From positions 97,975 through 161,974 of the forward strand of contig JBHIYN010000013.1 of assembly GCA_041984235.1 (NCBI GenBank): 64,000 nucleotides of DNA, given 5' to 3'. Below, piece after piece: positions 61,181 through 64,000 of the stretch. Position numbers and translations under genes: made by a program. The DNA comes from JBHIYN01 sp041984235. Lineage in GTDB: Bacteria; Pseudomonadota; Gammaproteobacteria; Ga0077536. Each line of letters begins with the position of its first letter. Position 1 is the first letter of the stretch. Under the pieces are notes generated by a model that was not told where the DNA came from, ran no database searches, and saw only the letters and a program-made list of their open reading frames with translations.

Positions 61181-62656
61181 TCAGAACGAGACGTCCCACT
61201 GGAAACGCACCCGGTCGTCGGACACGTCGCGGTTGAGGAACTCGTCCTCCAGGGTGAGGTGCGAGAAGTCCAGGGTCAGCTTGTTGTTGTGGCCGGAGAA
61301 GAACCAGTTGGCGGCCACGGTGAACTCTTCGCGCAGGTTGTCCAGCGCGCGGTCGACTTCGTTCGGCTCCTTCACGAAGGCGTAGCGGAAGGCGAGCTCC
61401 AGCGGTGCCGGCACCGCCGGGATCAGGTGGTGGAAGAAGTAGCCGGTCTGGGCGTAGGCGCCGGTGAAGTCGTTCTTGGTGCCAGCGACCTTGTCGGCCA
61501 CGGTCTTCCAGTGGAACTCTTCCTGCACCGACCAGCCGCGCCACTTGAAGGCAAATTCCTGCACGAACTGCTCGACCTTGAACTGCTCGTCGATGGCATT
61601 GCCAGCGCGGGTGAAGCCGTCGAGATTGCCGCAACCGCTCGATGACCAGCGCGTGCAGCGCCCCTTGTTGGTCGCGGCGCCGAAGCCAATCGAGCCGGTC
61701 GGCTTGTCGGTGTACTCGACGTCGGTCTGGCGCCAGTCGAGGTCGCGGCCGAGGAAGTTCCACTGCAGGCGGCCGGCCCACATCATGTTGCCGTCGTCGT
61801 TGACCACGCCGCGGCCCTCGCCGGTGTACACACCGGCCCAGTAGCGCAGGTCGGCAAAGGTCTCCTTGAACAAGTGACCCTTGAGCTGCACACCGACCTG
61901 GCGGTCGATGGTGAACACGCGATTGACGATGGAACGCTCGACGAACTGCTGGCGGCCGGAGGAATCGACGCGCTCGCGGTTGTGATCGATCTTCCACTGG
62001 CCGACGCGCAGCGCCGCCCACTCGTACTTGGCCAGATCGATGCGCCAGTCGATAACGCGCGCGCTGGCGCTCTCGGAATCGTCGTCGACGTCGCGGCTGG
62101 GCTCGAGATCGACCTCGAAGTAGTACTTGATCCAGGGCTCGAAGCCGTGGCCGCCGATCTTCATGCGCAGCCGGCGCGCCTCGAAGGTGCTGTCGTCACC
62201 GTCCTCGAAGTCGTCGACCTGGCGCGGATCGCCGGTGTGCGGATTGGTGTAGCGGAGCTGGGCGCGCCATTGCAGGTTGGTCTGGAACTTGCCGTCGCGC
62301 GACTCCAGGCGAAAGCCCTTGGAGCCGTAGCTGGCCTTGACCGGGAACTCCGATTCGATCTTCTTCGCGACCTTGTCAGCGATGCGCTTGTCGAGCGCGG
62401 CATCGGCCTCCGGCGTCGGCGTCGGCGCCTCCGCCTTGGCCGCCGCGGCGGGCGCGGCAGCGTCACCCAGGATGTCCTTGCTGGTCAGGGACTCTTTCTG
62501 CATCAGCTTGTCGTACTGCTGCTGCGTGATCACGCCGTTGCCGAGCAGGATGTCGAGCAGGTCCTTGTCGGCGGCGCCGGCGCCCCCGGCACAGAACATC
62601 AGCAACGGAACGGCAAGGCGCAGCAGTGCACGCCTGGTGCGGGCAGGAAACGGCAT
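61181..62656 (-). CDS. OprO/OprP-type phosphate-selective porin
   Basis: A 491-residue outer-membrane protein. Signal peptide LLRLAVPLLMFCAGGAGAAD. A short helical and Ala/Pro-rich spacer follows (VITQQQYDKLMQKESLTSKDILG). Then a 16-stranded beta barrel begins with PVKASYGSKGFRLESRDGKFQTNLQWRAQL and FEARRLRMKIGGHGF, as in polyphosphate- or phosphate-selective porins. It ends in VRFQWDVSF with the C-terminal Phe needed for barrel insertion. Phosphate selectivity is a family inference. It is divergent from pstS, with PhoB-type boxes on both sides of the 375-bp gap. Confidence 0.85.
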   Translation of the reverse strand: MPFPARTRRALLRLAVPLLMFCAGGAGAADKDLLDILLGNGVITQQQYDKLMQKESLTSKDILGDAAAPAAAAKAEAPTPTPEADAALDKRIADKVAKKIESEFPVKASYGSKGFRLESRDGKFQTNLQWRAQLRYTNPHTGDPRQVDDFEDGDDSTFEARRLRMKIGGHGFEPWIKYYFEVDLEPSRDVDDDSESASARVIDWRIDLAKYEWAALRVGQWKIDHNRERVDSSGRQQFVERSIVNRVFTIDRQVGVQLKGHLFKETFADLRYWAGVYTGEGRGVVNDDGNMMWAGRLQWNFLGRDLDWRQTDVEYTDKPTGSIGFGAATNKGRCTRWSSSGCGNLDGFTRAGNAIDEQFKVEQFVQEFAFKWRGWSVQEEFHWKTVADKVAGTKNDFTGAYAQTGYFFHHLIPAVPAPLELAFRYAFVKEPNEVDRALDNLREEFTVAANWFFSGHNNKLTLDFSHLTLEDEFLNRDVSDDRVRFQWDVSF

Positions 62657-62749
62657 GGATGGTTCTCCCGGGGAGTGAATCGTCGGATGGTTCGACGCGC
62701 TCGTCACGGCGCCGCGCGAGCCCCCCCATAGGCCCACGTTTCAAATTTG

Positions 62750-62786
62750 TGACGATTATGTAAACGAATCATTACGGATTGATGAC
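62750..62786 (-). promoter_or_regulatory. Candidate Pho box in front of the porin gene
   Basis: On the minus strand, GTCA (62786-62783), GTAA (62775-62772), TTTA (62764-62761) and GTCA (62753-62750) are placed exactly 11 bp apart. The first and last fit the PhoB half-site, the middle two are degenerate. It lies 95-130 bp upstream of the porin start. Spacing is the main evidence. Confidence 0.65.
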
Positions 62787-62934
62787 AGGCCCGAGGTGAA
62801 GCGGGAAAAGGGGCGGAAACGTCGTGTGAGAGGCGCTTTTCACCACCGGACGGGACGGTCGGCGAGCGGCCTCGGGCGCCCCTGGATCGCGCACGGCAAG
62901 GTCGCCCGTGCCCCATTGCGGCGCAGGCGGGATG

Positions 62935-62980
62935 GTCACGATACCGTCACAAAAGAGTCATAGAATCGTCATCTTTCGTC
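62935..62980 (+). promoter_or_regulatory. Pho-box array in front of pstS
   Basis: GTCA occurs four times at 62935, 62946, 62957 and 62968, exactly 11 bp apart, followed by GTC at 62978. The units read as gtcac or gtcat plus an A/T-rich half, close to the Pho-box consensus (ctgtcat repeated every 11 bp). The array is 52-97 bp upstream of pstS, suited for PhoB activation. Confidence 0.85.
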
Positions 62981-63031
62981 CGGCAGGCATCCCGCCGGGA
63001 CCACCCACTCATCGCCCCGGAGGCTTTCCCG

Positions 63032-64000
63032 ATGATCCGCAAGCTGATTGCATGCACCGCCGTGTGCGCCGTCACCGCGCTGCCCGCCGCCGCGCTCGAA
63101 GTCGACGCCGGCATTCCCGCCTACGAGAAGACCAGCGGCGTGTCCGGCAATCTCAATTCCGTCGGCTCCGACACCCTCGCCAACCTCATGACCCTGTGGG
63201 CCGAGGCCTTCAAGCGCTTCTACCCCAACGTCAACATCCAGATCCAGGCTGCCGGCTCCTCCACCGCCCCGCCCGCGCTCACCGAGGGCACCTCCAGCCT
63301 CGGACCCATGAGCCGCAAGATGAAGTCCAACGAGACCGAGGCCTTCGAGGCCCGCCACGGCTACAAGCCCACCGCCATTCCCGTCGCCATCGACGCCCTC
63401 GCCGTCTACGTCCACAAGGACAACCCCGTCTCCGGTCTCTCCATCCCCCAGGTCGACGCCGTCTTCTCCGCCACCCGCAAGTGCGGCCTGCGCTCGGCGG
63501 TCGCAACCTGGGGCGACCTCGGTCTCGGCGGCGAGTGGGCCAGCCGCCCGATCCAGCTCTACGGCCGCAACTCGGTCTCCGGCACCTACGGCTACTTCAA
63601 GAAAACCGCCCTGTGCAAGGGGGACTTCAAGGACAGCGTCAACGAGCAGCCCGGCTCGGCCTCGGTCGTGCAGGGCGTCACCCAGTCCCTCAACGGCATC
63701 GGCTACTCCGGGATCGGCTACCGCACCTCCGGCGTGCGCGCCGTGCCGCTGGCCAAGAAGGCCGGCGACGACTTCGTCGCCGCCACCCCGGAGAACGCCG
63801 TCTCCGGCGCCTACCCCCTCGGCCGCTTCCTCTACGTCTACGTCAACAAGCACCCCAACCAGCCCCTCGCTCCCCTCGAGCGCGCCTTCATGAAGATGGT
63901 GCTCTCGCGCGAGGGCCAGCAGGTCGTCATCAAGGACGGCTACATCCCCCTGCCCGCCGCCGTCGTCGCACGGCAGATCGAAGGCGTCCTCGGCGACTGA
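63032..64000 (+). CDS. pstS: PstS-type phosphate-binding protein
   Basis: A 322-residue periplasmic binding protein of the high-affinity phosphate transporter. The signal peptide (LIACTAVCAVTALPAAALE) leads to VGSDTLANLMTLWAEAF, then NIQIQAAGSSTAPPALTEGTSSLGPMSR, which hold the Ser/Thr contacts to phosphate. PIQLYGRNSVSGTYGYF carries the second lobe contacts. The ATG 63032 follows cggagg. The coding region ends with TGA at the very last base of the window, so it is complete. pstC, pstA and pstB are not in view and probably lie just downstream. Confidence 0.92.
   Translation: MIRKLIACTAVCAVTALPAAALEVDAGIPAYEKTSGVSGNLNSVGSDTLANLMTLWAEAFKRFYPNVNIQIQAAGSSTAPPALTEGTSSLGPMSRKMKSNETEAFEARHGYKPTAIPVAIDALAVYVHKDNPVSGLSIPQVDAVFSATRKCGLRSAVATWGDLGLGGEWASRPIQLYGRNSVSGTYGYFKKTALCKGDFKDSVNEQPGSASVVQGVTQSLNGIGYSGIGYRTSGVRAVPLAKKAGDDFVAATPENAVSGAYPLGRFLYVYVNKHPNQPLAPLERAFMKMVLSREGQQVVIKDGYIPLPAAVVARQIEGVLGD

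Noticed and set aside
62657..63031. A small gene or ncRNA in the porin-pstS gap
   Set aside because: The gap is accounted for by two phased Pho-box arrays and leader sequence; no open frame with a ribosome binding site or stable RNA fold is evident.

Overview
The window is a densely coded, high-GC chromosomal segment from a pseudomonad-type bacterium. I would place it in the Gammaproteobacteria: it carries a ZapG/YhcB-type (DUF1043) protein, a class II fumarase, a PEP-CTERM protein and a red-type (form IC) Rubisco operon with CbbX. That placement is an inference from gene content; no rRNA or other marker gene is present. Almost every gene is compactly spaced, and many neighbours share 4-bp stop/start overlaps. 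The one clear exception in base composition is the interval from about 27.1 to 30.3 kb, directly after a tRNA-Ala gene.

Layout. 0-3.4 kb holds the end of mxaS, then mxaA, mxaC, mxaK and mxaL, the accessory genes for calcium insertion into PQQ methanol dehydrogenase. 3.5-6 kb holds a LysR regulator, a DUF429-like protein and ChaC. 6.2-10 kb is a glycerol operon (glycerophosphodiesterase, glpK, glpD). 10-16.1 kb holds a quinoprotein-relay metallohydrolase, an HD protein and an RND efflux pump with its adaptor. 16.3-23.5 kb holds a secreted TPR protein, then a tightly coupled pcaIJHG-pobA-pcaBC operon for 4-hydroxybenzoate and protocatechuate. A divergent CYP199A-like P450 beside it would feed 4-methoxybenzoate into that route. 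24.9-27.1 kb holds a membrane protein, fumC and tRNA-Ala(CGC). 27.1-30.3 kb is a lower-GC island with one large membrane-anchored TPR protein. 30.3-34.9 kb holds a histidine phosphatase, a PEP-CTERM protein, an OPT transporter and an MscS channel.

34.9-41.1 kb encodes a two-gene signalling unit. One gene is a 1289-residue hybrid histidine kinase with a plant-ethylene-receptor-like N-terminus (the Asp, Tyr, Cys and His positions match in spacing) and a FixL-like PAS domain. The other is a REC-PAS-GGDEF-EAL protein. 41.2-49.4 kb holds a phosphotransferase-family protein and the Calvin-cycle locus cbbR / cbbL-cbbS-cbbX-fbp-prk-fba. 49.4-52.3 kb holds ZapG and a DUF4212/SSS symporter pair. 52.4-56 kb holds a PhoX-like protein and a diheme cytochrome-like protein. 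56-58.9 kb holds a GST, an HpaR-type MarR regulator and an HpaB-type monooxygenase. 58.9-61.1 kb holds a DMT transporter, folE and a BLUF photosensor. 61.2-64 kb is a divergent phosphate-starvation pair (OprO/P-like porin, pstS) with 11-bp-spaced Pho-box repeats in front of each gene.

Together the genes suggest a facultative, metabolically broad organism. It could oxidise methanol (PQQ dehydrogenase, predicted just upstream), fix CO2 through Rubisco, use aromatic acids via protocatechuate, and respond strongly to phosphate limitation. The most unusual content is the putative ethylene/copper plus heme-PAS kinase coupled to cyclic-di-GMP turnover.
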